Positions 39,743 through 48,255 of a DNA stretch of 61,867 nucleotides are shown piece after piece (the stretch's first letter is position 1; every line of letters begins with the position of its first letter). The position numbers were made by a program, and so were the translations under genes. Source of the DNA: a virus; the IMG/VR virus record IMGVR_UViG_3300025570_000015, positions 1 to 61,867 of that record, one strand, 5' to 3'. Under the pieces are notes generated by a model, which did no database searches, was not told where the DNA came from, and worked only from the letters and a program-made list of their open reading frames with translations.

Positions 39743-41443
39743 TTAATTCACCATTTTATCTACAGCGTATTGCGTTTGGTCTGCGCCAGCAGCAATAGTG
39801 CCTTTTGTTGCGCCAGATGTAAACGAGCGCGTGGCAGCTTCTAATGCTCTAAAGGCAGAAGGATTTGCGGTCTTAACTTGCTCGGCTAAACCGTTCGACA
39901 CAATTGCCTGAAACAGCTCAACTCGATTCTTCATGGACATTTCCCTAACATATCTTAATCCAGTTGTGGCTGCTCCAGTTATTAATGGAGCAACTAAAGC
40001 TCCAACAGGGCCACCAACCAATGCACCGGCTGCGGATGATACGCCCATTGCACCAGTAGCAACACCACCACTAAGTGGGTTTCTACCACCTGTCATAGAG
40101 AAACCTGCTTGGCTTATATTTGCTATTAAATTACCTAATGGTGTGCCTTGTTGTATTTGAGCTAATAATGTCAGTTCTTCTTTGTTAAATTGCTTTCTTT
40201 TTTTAGGATTGTTTAACAATGTTCGTATTTGATTTTTTAATCCACTTTCTAATCCGCCAGCATAATTTGGGGCTGCTTCGAGTAAATCATTTATTACTCT
40301 AGTCTTACTCATTACAGACCAAGTTTTTTGCGCTTCCTTTAATGTTCTCATAGCATTTGCAGGATCTCCAGATATTAATTGGTCTGGTGTTAGTTTAGCT
40401 ACATAGTTATCAATTGCATCACTAATAATTCCACCAACTCGACGTTCAGCATTGTTAGTAAAATCAGATTTAGGCGCTTGTGTTAATTTGCTAAGAAAAT
40501 CAATATCCTTCATGCCAGCACTTTTTGTAATATCGCTAGCAAAATCTTTGGCTGCGGCTTCAATCTCCTGAAGAACACCTTTACTTTTAGGAAATAATGT
40601 TTTGCTTAATGGCCTTCCGCTCGTACCTACCTCTTCTAAAACATCATCAATTATTTTATTTAAACCTACTGGGTCAATTTGCACGCCAGAGTTTTCTGCT
40701 AATTTATATAAATTATTTGCAGACTGCTTTAGCTCTTCAACTGACTTTGCGCCTTGAGCCGCCGCTTGTTGTGCTTTTTTAGTTAGGAAATCCTTAAAAA
40801 CATCTGACACAGTTCTGCCGGCTACTTGAAATGTGCCGCCAAGTATTGAGCCTAAAGCAACGCCTGTCGGCATAGCCATTAAGCGATCCATCATGTCACC
40901 TTCTGATGTCCCTGCTGCATAAAGCCCGCCTGTTACACCACCAAGTGTAGCCGCTTGTTTTAAGTTTTTTGCAGCCCCAAAAGGGACAGCAGCGCCGCCA
41001 ATAAATTCAGAGCCATATGCCTTTATAGGGTCTGTTTCTTTAAATTCACCAATTCTTTCACGCTCTCTTTGTAGCTCTTGCTGGTATATATCACCTAAAG
41101 GCCTATCATCGCCGCTTACAATTTTTTTAAGGCCAGCAGTACCACCCGCTATAATTTCATCTCCAGTGCCAATAGTTCCGCCTTGGAATAATCCGCGAAC
41201 TGTGCCTAAGAAACCACCGCCAACTTCAGGCTTATCTTTATTAGTAAAGCCAAACGGCTTGCCAGCCTTGTTAGCTTCAACAAGTAAATCGCCAGCTTGC
41301 GTCTTATCTAAACCAAGCTTTTTAGCAAAACCCACTACAGGCATTTCAGAATAAAACTTGTTATAAACGCCATACAATAATTCGGCGTCTGTTTTATCTT
41401 GATATTGCGGAAACTTTTTTCGTAATGTTTCTATATCACTCAT
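39743..41443 (-). CDS. Putative internal virion / DNA-ejection protein, unit B
   Basis: 566 aa at the place of the 745-aa unit A protein but with no similarity that I can see. The N-terminus MSDIETLRKKFPQYQDKTDA is a short helical module like those at the start of some podoviral ejection proteins. Two hydrophobic Gly/Ala stretches (about 145-200 and 455-500, SSAAGALVGGPVGALVAPLI) could insert in membranes. The C-terminus is helical. Same inferred role as the unit A gene, by position. Confidence 0.6.
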   Translation of the reverse strand: MSDIETLRKKFPQYQDKTDAELLYGVYNKFYSEMPVVGFAKKLGLDKTQAGDLLVEANKAGKPFGFTNKDKPEVGGGFLGTVRGLFQGGTIGTGDEIIAGGTAGLKKIVSGDDRPLGDIYQQELQRERERIGEFKETDPIKAYGSEFIGGAAVPFGAAKNLKQAATLGGVTGGLYAAGTSEGDMMDRLMAMPTGVALGSILGGTFQVAGRTVSDVFKDFLTKKAQQAAAQGAKSVEELKQSANNLYKLAENSGVQIDPVGLNKIIDDVLEEVGTSGRPLSKTLFPKSKGVLQEIEAAAKDFASDITKSAGMKDIDFLSKLTQAPKSDFTNNAERRVGGIISDAIDNYVAKLTPDQLISGDPANAMRTLKEAQKTWSVMSKTRVINDLLEAAPNYAGGLESGLKNQIRTLLNNPKKRKQFNKEELTLLAQIQQGTPLGNLIANISQAGFSMTGGRNPLSGGVATGAMGVSSAAGALVGGPVGALVAPLITGAATTGLRYVREMSMKNRVELFQAIVSNGLAEQVKTANPSAFRALEAATRSFTSGATKGTIAAGADQTQYAVDKMVN

Positions 41444-41448
41444 TGTAA

Positions 41449-42582
41449 TTACCTTATTCCAAGAGGGTCATCATCGTCACTCTGCGCTGTGCTTTGTCCA
41501 TTATCTATACCCACAATATCTGTATAGTAATCTTTAATTGAACCCTGATTTGTAAAATGTCTTAGCGTATCATTTACAGCAGAAAGGGCTTTGCGCTGTG
41601 CGTCGATTCTATCTGTAATCCATTTTCTTAACTCGACAGGACTTAAGTTATCATCTGGAAGGCCTGTATCCATAGCAAGCTTTAACTCACCTTCGCTCAG
41701 TGCGCCGAATGTAACAGAGCCAATAATGTCTAAACCTAATTTTGACTTAGCAGTTCTTAAAGATTGTGCCGCCGCAGTAATATCAGGTATAAATTGGCTT
41801 ATTCTACCAGATATTGCAATTCCACCTTCGCCAGCATCCAATGCATCAAGAGCTATTTGGTAATTTGCTAAATTTTGCTTTATTTTTGACATACTTTCAC
41901 CAGACAGTTTAATCATATCTGATCTTAATATCGCATTTTTCTTTTGGAACTCAACGTCACCTATTAAATCAGCTTGAGCTGTTAACGTACCAGTTTCCCT
42001 ACTTTGATATATGCCCTTTTGCAACTCAGCGTAGTTTGATTGTGATTTCCGCACAAATTCCATTGCGGCTTCTCCTGTTAACTCTTGCCCACCAGAAGTT
42101 TTAACAACAACGCTGCCATCTTTCATTTTTACCAATACACCTGATTGGTCTGGTAAGTCTGATACAGATTGCACGTTTACATTACCCGTAAGAGAATTTT
42201 TAAATAATTCTAATTGTTGCTGCCTTCCAAACTGCTTATCCGCACTTGTTTCTTGCATCATATAATTTATAGCTTGACCAGCGTCTATTGCGCCTGACTC
42301 TACAGCCCCGGCTAATTTCTCCTGATTATTTGCCCGCAAGTAAGCTACAGTTTTATTTAAATTCCCAGCAGCTACACGTTGCATACCACGCTCACGAATG
42401 CCTTCACCTGCACGCATCTCTGGCATAATTAATGGATCAAGTGCGGCGGCAAAGTTTTGCGCTCTACTTAGCCCGGTGTTTTCGTTACGCTTTCTAGCAT
42501 AATCTAGTAAGCCACCAAAGCCACCTCGAGATTGCGATGGGTTTACTTGCTCTTGAATAATTTCTGCTGGCTTTTTTATCAT
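41449..42582 (-). CDS. Virion-associated protein, unit B
   Basis: 377 aa, starting MIKKPAEIIQEQVNPSQSRG. The first 80 residues match unit A and the rest is longer and different (a middle with a GVLVKMKDGSVVVKTSGGQE beta hairpin and a helical C-terminus). TAATG overlap with the upstream gene. The conserved N-terminus probably binds the particle and the tail varies. Confidence 0.6.
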   Translation of the reverse strand: MIKKPAEIIQEQVNPSQSRGGFGGLLDYARKRNENTGLSRAQNFAAALDPLIMPEMRAGEGIRERGMQRVAAGNLNKTVAYLRANNQEKLAGAVESGAIDAGQAINYMMQETSADKQFGRQQQLELFKNSLTGNVNVQSVSDLPDQSGVLVKMKDGSVVVKTSGGQELTGEAAMEFVRKSQSNYAELQKGIYQSRETGTLTAQADLIGDVEFQKKNAILRSDMIKLSGESMSKIKQNLANYQIALDALDAGEGGIAISGRISQFIPDITAAAQSLRTAKSKLGLDIIGSVTFGALSEGELKLAMDTGLPDDNLSPVELRKWITDRIDAQRKALSAVNDTLRHFTNQGSIKDYYTDIVGIDNGQSTAQSDDDDPLGIR

Positions 42583-43412
42583 TACATTAACCCCGCACCA
42601 AGTTGTAGATAACTAAATAAACCGGGGTTCATTGTCTTGGTTTCTGATTGTGGAACTGGCGTAACACCAAGAGCAGCAAGTGGTGCATTAAGTGCAGCCG
42701 TTGGAGCGCCAGTGTAACCAGCATATTGTTGTTTAGCTGCATCAATGAGTGATTGCTGTAAACCTTGCTGTAGCAGACCTTGTTGGGCTTGCTGTTGCTG
42801 TATCGCTTGGCCTGTACCAAATGCTTGCTGACCAAGTTGACCAAGTTGAGCCGCGCCAGCCATTTGTCTGCCCTGCTGTGCTTGTGCTGCTTGCAGTGCT
42901 GTGTTGAACCCTTGCTGTTGCAGATTGCCAAATGCTTGTGCGCCTTGCCTTGCAAATCCTTCGTTTGTCAAAGCTTCTGCTACGCCATGCCTTGAGCCGC
43001 CAAATGCCCTAGCACCTGAAGCTTGCGCTCCTAAAGTGTTCATCTGCATTTGCCGTTGTCTTTCAAGATCAGCTAACGTGTTTTGCGTAACTTGCCTTGT
43101 ATATGGGTTCATAAACTGACCAATGTTTGGGGCTTGCATTGCAGCTCTCGTACCCTGAAATGCTTGCTGTAATCCGCCAGCCGCAGCTTGGTTTACGTTA
43201 AACCCTTGTGGCTGGGCAGGCGCAGCAGTTGGAGCTGCCATTGGTGAATATTGTGTAGATGGAGATGGAGCTGGCATAGCTCTTGGCATTTCACCATTCC
43301 CACCACCTTTGCCGCCAGACATTGGTGGTGATGGTAATGGAGTGAAATCACTTACGCCTGTTGCAGGCATTCCATCTTTTCCCATTGGTCTTACTTGTCC
43401 GCCGCCAGCCAT
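42582..43412 (-). CDS. Gln/Ala/Gly-rich virion protein, unit B
   Basis: 276 aa. The Pro/Ala/Met-rich N-terminus (about 1-70; PSPPMSGGKGGGNGEMPRA) differs from unit A. The Gln-rich core from FNVNQAAAGGLQQA onward is nearly identical, including GGSRHGVAEALTNEGFARQG. The pattern suggests a helical core assembled inside the particle with a variable, flexible arm. Confidence 0.6.
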   Translation of the reverse strand: MAGGGQVRPMGKDGMPATGVSDFTPLPSPPMSGGKGGGNGEMPRAMPAPSPSTQYSPMAAPTAAPAQPQGFNVNQAAAGGLQQAFQGTRAAMQAPNIGQFMNPYTRQVTQNTLADLERQRQMQMNTLGAQASGARAFGGSRHGVAEALTNEGFARQGAQAFGNLQQQGFNTALQAAQAQQGRQMAGAAQLGQLGQQAFGTGQAIQQQQAQQGLLQQGLQQSLIDAAKQQYAGYTGAPTAALNAPLAALGVTPVPQSETKTMNPGLFSYLQLGAGLM

Positions 43413-43413
43413 C

Positions 43414-45159
43414 TTATGCTTCCTTCTTATTGTTTTTTGGTAGCAATACTGCGCCTACTGCATATGAGAATGCTTCGCCAACTGTAGCTATCACTTTACC
43501 AACTTTATTAGACTTATGTTTTTCTGGACTCATTGTGTGAGCCATTTCTTCTGCCCATGCTTTAACAATAGGCCACATAACTTTACGTGCAACTTTACCG
43601 CCAACTGTGTCTCTCTTAACAAAGTCTGCTAGAGGCGCAGCCCATGCATGGTATCCGTTCATTAGTTTTCTATTGTTTCTATGCAACCAGACGCCGTATC
43701 TTTGGTCTAACCGCCATATCTCGCGCGGCAAATAACCTAGCTCATAATATGCACAACATAGGATTTTTGATGATCCGCCGCCGCTTGAGCTTGAGCCACC
43801 GCCGCTACTTACATTGGGGCCGGGCGCTCTAACTGCATTGCCGCTTCCATCTTTCACAGCGTTACCTTTAGAGTCTCTAACAACTCCGCCAGTATATGTT
43901 GGTGTAGGGTTTGAATTATCACGTCTACGTGCAGCCTCTTGAGCAACTAATGCTGCTTCATTTCTTATTGCCAGCTCTTGAGCTTCTCTTTCAGCTACAA
44001 CTTGAGCATTGTATGCCGCTTGCTCTGCCGCAGATTTATTAGCGTATGCATCCTGTTGTGATTGCGTTGGAGTATTTACATCAAACATTGCATAATTATT
44101 TGGGTCAAACCCACCAGCCGCAGCTTTTGCCGCAAGGTCTTTGCTTTGAGCATCAACTGCGCCCTCAAAATTAATTGCTGGATAAATATTATCAGCAACA
44201 CCTCCAGCAAAACCAGCCAAGCCTACTTCTGGTAAGCCTGTTAAATTGCCGCTTAGACCTCCAGTGACAAGTGAGCCACCATACGATCCGCCAGTGCTAT
44301 CATAGCCTCTTCGAGTAGGGTTTCCATCTGCGTCTGGGAAGGTGTTATAGTATGCCATTCCGCCTGATGGATTTTGTTTAGATGGTTCTTGGTTTTGCAG
44401 CATCTTTAAGTTATCATAAAAACCCATTTGGTTTGAGCCTACAGCACCCATTGCTATATCTTCTTGGGCTAACCTAGCCGCAGCGCCTTCTGGACTTTCG
44501 ACATATCTTCTCTGGGCTTCGTTCAATACTTGTGTCTTAGGATCGTAGCCGCTTCCGGGTGCTATAGTTTCTGCATACCTAGCCATTTCTTTTTGCGTAA
44601 GAGAAGAGCCACTAACTTGCTGACCCATTAAATCATCTAACCTTTGACGATTTTCATCACTGCGAGATTTTCTGCGCATATCTTCCATTGTTAAAGCGTC
44701 TTGTGCTGCGCGCTGTGTCTCTGCGTATGTTGGATACATATTATAATCTATTGGAGCGAATGAGTTTTGCCCGCCAGAATATGGATTGATAAAGAAGCTA
44801 TCCATATATGCTTTCTGCGCTGGCCTTTCCATTGCAAGCGCATTTAAAGATTGCTCATATATTGGAGCTGATGAATAACCACTTACGCCGCCAGCATATT
44901 GTGTAGGATCACCCATACCGCCCATTATGTCTTGCTGGCTTGTCGGTGCGCCCATTCCAAATGCGCCAGCAACGTCAGCAGTGTTTTGAAACGCGGCTTG
45001 TTGCATAGGCGTGAATGCAGCTACGTCTGGGCCATAGTATGGAACATAACCAAGCTGTGAAATACGTTCAGCTTTGTTTAGGTTACGCTGCGCCGCTTTC
45101 TCAATGTATTCTGGGATTTCAACACTTGATGATGTTGATCCGCCTTTGCCACCTGACAT
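43414..45159 (-). CDS. Virion protein with Trp-rich C-terminal domain, unit B
   Basis: 581 aa. The N-terminal 120 residues match the 374-aa unit A protein. A long variable region and a Gly/Ser linker (SSGGGSSSSGGGSS, about 450-465) lead to a compact C-terminal domain: CCAYYELGYLPREIWRLD, NGYHAWAAPLADFVKRDT and VMWPIVKAWAEEMAHTM. This domain is known to me as a recurring end of marine podovirus virion proteins, with unknown activity. Unit A lacks it entirely. Confidence 0.6.
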   Translation of the reverse strand: MSGGKGGSTSSSVEIPEYIEKAAQRNLNKAERISQLGYVPYYGPDVAAFTPMQQAAFQNTADVAGAFGMGAPTSQQDIMGGMGDPTQYAGGVSGYSSAPIYEQSLNALAMERPAQKAYMDSFFINPYSGGQNSFAPIDYNMYPTYAETQRAAQDALTMEDMRRKSRSDENRQRLDDLMGQQVSGSSLTQKEMARYAETIAPGSGYDPKTQVLNEAQRRYVESPEGAAARLAQEDIAMGAVGSNQMGFYDNLKMLQNQEPSKQNPSGGMAYYNTFPDADGNPTRRGYDSTGGSYGGSLVTGGLSGNLTGLPEVGLAGFAGGVADNIYPAINFEGAVDAQSKDLAAKAAAGGFDPNNYAMFDVNTPTQSQQDAYANKSAAEQAAYNAQVVAEREAQELAIRNEAALVAQEAARRRDNSNPTPTYTGGVVRDSKGNAVKDGSGNAVRAPGPNVSSGGGSSSSGGGSSKILCCAYYELGYLPREIWRLDQRYGVWLHRNNRKLMNGYHAWAAPLADFVKRDTVGGKVARKVMWPIVKAWAEEMAHTMSPEKHKSNKVGKVIATVGEAFSYAVGAVLLPKNNKKEA

Positions 45160-45521
45160 TAATCAAACTCCTTAATATACGACGAGTGTAGCTGATTCCA
45201 GCCATGCTTCGCCAATGGTTTTTTCCAGCCTACACGCCCCGTCATGGTTAGTGCTGTGCATCCTTGCGCTTTAGCCCACTGTATCACATCTTGATGCATA
45301 TCCAAAATCTGATCCAATTCACCACCGCCAAGGAACACGTTTAACATTCGTTTACGTGGATATACCACAATTTCTGTTACTATGCACCCCTTTGGCGTAG
45401 GCCACAACTGCATTGTCCCTTTATATATTCCCTCGGCCACATCAATAAAATCATGCGTGCCGCCAGAATACTCCAAAGCGGCTTCAATCCAAGTTCTGCA
45501 ACGCTCTAATTCTTCATTCAT
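45159..45521 (-). CDS. GNAT-fold-like virion-module protein, unit B
   Basis: 120 aa, nearly identical to the unit A protein, with the same overlaps on both sides. Substitutions are few and conservative (for example WIEAALEYSGG unchanged, VVEWAK to VIQWAK). The conservation of a tiny gene amid swapped neighbours implies an essential assembly step. Confidence 0.6.
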   Translation of the reverse strand: MNEELERCRTWIEAALEYSGGTHDFIDVAEGIYKGTMQLWPTPKGCIVTEIVVYPRKRMLNVFLGGGELDQILDMHQDVIQWAKAQGCTALTMTGRVGWKKPLAKHGWNQLHSSYIKEFD

Positions 45522-46180
45522 GCGTGCGTCCTCGTAATCGCTAGTGTTGAGGACGGTATTGCTGGCACTGGAGATGATGCTGCTGTGTAATTTAAAAATC
45601 CAGATGTATTATCCATCATGTAATTTATTTCAAGATAATCATTAGCCGCCACAGTAAATATCTGCGTTCTGGATGTAACGAGTGTAGCATTATTCTGATG
45701 TAATGCAGTTGTCATAGCGCCATTTGCTGTATCAACACCATTTATACTAGGCCAAAAATAAAAGTGTATTGTGCTTGCACTTGTCGATGATATTTGTGCT
45801 GAAAATGATAATACATATTCACCAGCCTCTTCAAATACAATTCTACTTGTTGGCGTACCTTGTGTAATCTTTGAATGGCCAGACGGTGCATCATAGGTCA
45901 GCTTGTATGCCGTATTTGCTAGGGCTGGTGTAACATCTGATGTTTTAATAAAGTTAGCGTGTCCGCCCTCTACTACGATTTGACGCCACTCTCCGCCTTT
46001 GCTTACGACTGGATATTCATATGATCTATCCCACATAAGCGTACCATCATCAGCTGCGGTTTCCCCACCAGTTTGCTGAACAAGAGGTGATCTTGTCTGG
46101 GACATAAACTGCATGAGGCGTCTGCCCCATGTTTTCCAATCATCTCCATATGGTTCTGGTGGCCTTTGCTGTTGCGTCAT
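45518..46180 (-). CDS. Beta-rich tail protein, unit B
   Basis: 220 aa counterpart of the unit A protein at 7,758. The beta domain (about 60-220) is highly conserved, while the N-terminal 50 residues vary (MTQQQRPPEPYGDDWKTWGR). ATGA overlaps with the neighbours are kept. Likely part of the tail tip. Confidence 0.6.
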   Translation of the reverse strand: MTQQQRPPEPYGDDWKTWGRRLMQFMSQTRSPLVQQTGGETAADDGTLMWDRSYEYPVVSKGGEWRQIVVEGGHANFIKTSDVTPALANTAYKLTYDAPSGHSKITQGTPTSRIVFEEAGEYVLSFSAQISSTSASTIHFYFWPSINGVDTANGAMTTALHQNNATLVTSRTQIFTVAANDYLEINYMMDNTSGFLNYTAASSPVPAIPSSTLAITRTHA

Positions 46181-47658
46181 CTTCTACCGCCTGCAACGAC
46201 ATCAATTCTATTTACGCCAACACGCCAATCGCCAAGTGTAACTGCGCTAACACGCATTCTCATTTGACGCCCTGTAAATCTTAGTGAGGTTGGTGTGGAC
46301 ATTGTGTATGGCCCGTAATCACGTTCAGTTCCATTTGGATAGAAGCGTGTCTTAAATGTAACATTCACATCACCTTGCGTTTTCTCGTCGGGCAACATTT
46401 CAGTTACAGATGCCACTGTATCGCCAGAGCCAAGCATAATAGGGCCAGTTTCAGCAAATGGCACAAGTGTTCCATAATCAAAGCCAATTTCATGCTCATA
46501 TATTTTGTAGTTATCTGCGTCTACCCAAAGAGGTTTTCTAAATGCGCCTGCGTCTACTCCAGCAGTTCTTGCCAATTCACCAATATACCATGTGTTTTCA
46601 ATATAGTTAAATACAACGTAGCGATTGTTTTCGGTAGATGAAGCAGATGGGTAAAACCAGAATATCTCACCAAAGTTACTATTTGTTACGCAGAACGCTT
46701 TACTTATTTGGCCTCGGTTCATGTCGTTAAACACGTAATCTGCAACTTCGCTTTGTATCTCTTGAACCGCACCGCCTGTATAAGCATAAAATGCGTGTGC
46801 GCCCATCCAGAATGCACCGCTATCAACTACTGATACTGCTTTATTTGCAGCTAATCCACATGACGAACCAACACGCTCAATACCATAAACATATGGTGGG
46901 CCTACATAATTTGCTACGTGTGCGTCTGTGCTGGTTAAGATAAGCGTTTGGCCTCGCACTTTAATGCCTGCCATAATTTGACCGCTTGTGTTTAACTCTA
47001 AATCACCAGCTTCATTTGTGGCGGCTGGCGTCCATAGTGTATTATCTTCTCGATCAGACCATTGCACTTTGCGCGGGTTTCCACCCGCTCCAAGAGCAAA
47101 TAAGAAACGCTCTTCTGTCACCACCAATGATCTATTATTTATTGGAGCGTTTGCTATAGCTGCGGCTGGTGTGCCTGTAGCCAATGCCCACTCGTATATT
47201 TTACCATCATCTTCCGTACATCCCACAAGGTTTTCGCCCCACGTGTCTAATGCCCAAGATGTTGCTGGCTGTATTCTTACTGTGTCTGGACGTTCTACAC
47301 CAAATGCGTAGCTGCCGTATAAACTACCGCCATACCCCGTAAATGATATTGCGTCATCTCTGCCCGCAGTAAATGAAGTTGGAGTTATATCAAACCTAGA
47401 GCCAGTTTGATTCCAGATATATAATTTATTATATGATCCGCCAGCTATCCACCGGGCATTGCTATTATCTATCCAAGATAACATGCCACGCACTGGAGCT
47501 GCGGCTGCGTTATCCGAACGTGTACGCCAGCCACCCATTGGGCGCATAGTATTATCTATCCATCGAATTAAATTTGCATCACGCCAGCGACCATTGGATT
47601 GCAGGTCAGTTCCGTTACGGTAAACTCCAGAAGGAATATCTAGTGGAATAAGTGGCAT
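46177..47658 (-). CDS. Tail hub / DNA-stabilisation protein (P22 gp10-like), unit B
   Basis: 493 aa, same length as unit A. N-terminus MPLIPLDIPSGVYRNGTDLQ. The most diverged parts are about 45-100 and the last 40 residues, while the central propeller strands (STDAHVANYVGPPYVYGIER) are fixed. It is the left conserved border of the exchanged fibre cassette. In unit B it is separated from that cassette by a terminator. Confidence 0.75.
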   Translation of the reverse strand: MPLIPLDIPSGVYRNGTDLQSNGRWRDANLIRWIDNTMRPMGGWRTRSDNAAAAPVRGMLSWIDNSNARWIAGGSYNKLYIWNQTGSRFDITPTSFTAGRDDAISFTGYGGSLYGSYAFGVERPDTVRIQPATSWALDTWGENLVGCTEDDGKIYEWALATGTPAAAIANAPINNRSLVVTEERFLFALGAGGNPRKVQWSDREDNTLWTPAATNEAGDLELNTSGQIMAGIKVRGQTLILTSTDAHVANYVGPPYVYGIERVGSSCGLAANKAVSVVDSGAFWMGAHAFYAYTGGAVQEIQSEVADYVFNDMNRGQISKAFCVTNSNFGEIFWFYPSASSTENNRYVVFNYIENTWYIGELARTAGVDAGAFRKPLWVDADNYKIYEHEIGFDYGTLVPFAETGPIMLGSGDTVASVTEMLPDEKTQGDVNVTFKTRFYPNGTERDYGPYTMSTPTSLRFTGRQMRMRVSAVTLGDWRVGVNRIDVVAGGRR

Positions 47659-47712
47659 ATAGACCTCATGGCGTTAAACTTATGGGACTATAACACATTT
47701 TGTAGTAAAATA

Positions 47713-47744
47713 ACAACAGGGGCAATGCATGTCGCCCCTGTTGT
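47713..47744 (-). terminator. Rho-independent terminator after the unit B fibre cassette
   Basis: 11-bp stem ACAACAGGGGC (47,713-47,723) with GCCCCTGTTGT (47,734-47,744), 10-nt loop. On the minus strand it is followed by T-A-T-T-T-T. It lies directly after the last small cassette gene and before the conserved tail hub gene. Unit A has no equivalent here. Confidence 0.85.
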
Positions 47745-47753
47745 GTATATTTA

Positions 47754-47981
47754 TTATTCTGCAGCTTCAACTTCAGCTTCAGGTTCTTCTAGTGATACAG
47801 CTAAATGCTTCACAAATGCTTCACGACCAATGTTTAGCTGGTCTAGGTTAAATCGAGCATTGTCTAATTTACGGCCCAGATCATTTATGTGGTTTAGCAT
47901 TATCTTTTGCTCGTCAGTGAAGTCATCAACATTATATTCTATGTCGTTGACTGTAATGAGGTTCTTTTCTTTTTTACTCAT
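47754..47981 (-). CDS. DUF6447-like small protein (75 aa), unit B only
   Basis: NLITVNDIEYNVDDFTDEQK, then INDLGRKLDNARFNLDQLNI, ending in an acidic EEPEAEVEAAE tail. This small coiled-coil family recurs beside fibre genes in cyanophages and other marine phages. Last gene before the terminator. Function unknown, possibly a fibre-assembly helper. Confidence 0.7.
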   Translation of the reverse strand: MSKKEKNLITVNDIEYNVDDFTDEQKIMLNHINDLGRKLDNARFNLDQLNIGREAFVKHLAVSLEEPEAEVEAAE

Positions 47982-48006
47982 TGTAGTCTCCTTTGGTTAG
48001 GTTAAT

Positions 48007-48252
48007 TTAGGAAGCGGTGTATCCGTTCCCTGCTGTGATAGCCGCATTAGCCGCTGTCATATCTTCTGATGTCCAGTAATCTTTAGCAACCATTAGTTCT
48101 AGGTGCTGAGTATTACGATCCACACAGTCTTGTCGATCTTCTGCATCATCATCTGCCATAACATTACCAGCAATAACATCATTGATAAGTGCAACTGAGT
48201 CACCCATTGCTGAGTAGTTCTGTGCGATTTGTTCTGCTGTTAAGTCATCCAT
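48007..48252 (-). CDS. Small acidic fibre-cassette protein (81 aa), unit B only
   Basis: MDDLTAEQIAQNYSAMGDSV, then QHLELMVAKDYWTSEDMTAA. Acidic and helical; of a type often found between S74 fibres and small coiled-coil proteins in marine phages. It starts three bases before the fibre stop. Family name not known to me. Confidence 0.55.
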   Translation of the reverse strand: MDDLTAEQIAQNYSAMGDSVALINDVIAGNVMADDDAEDRQDCVDRNTQHLELMVAKDYWTSEDMTAANAAITAGNGYTAS

Positions 48253-48255
48253 GGG

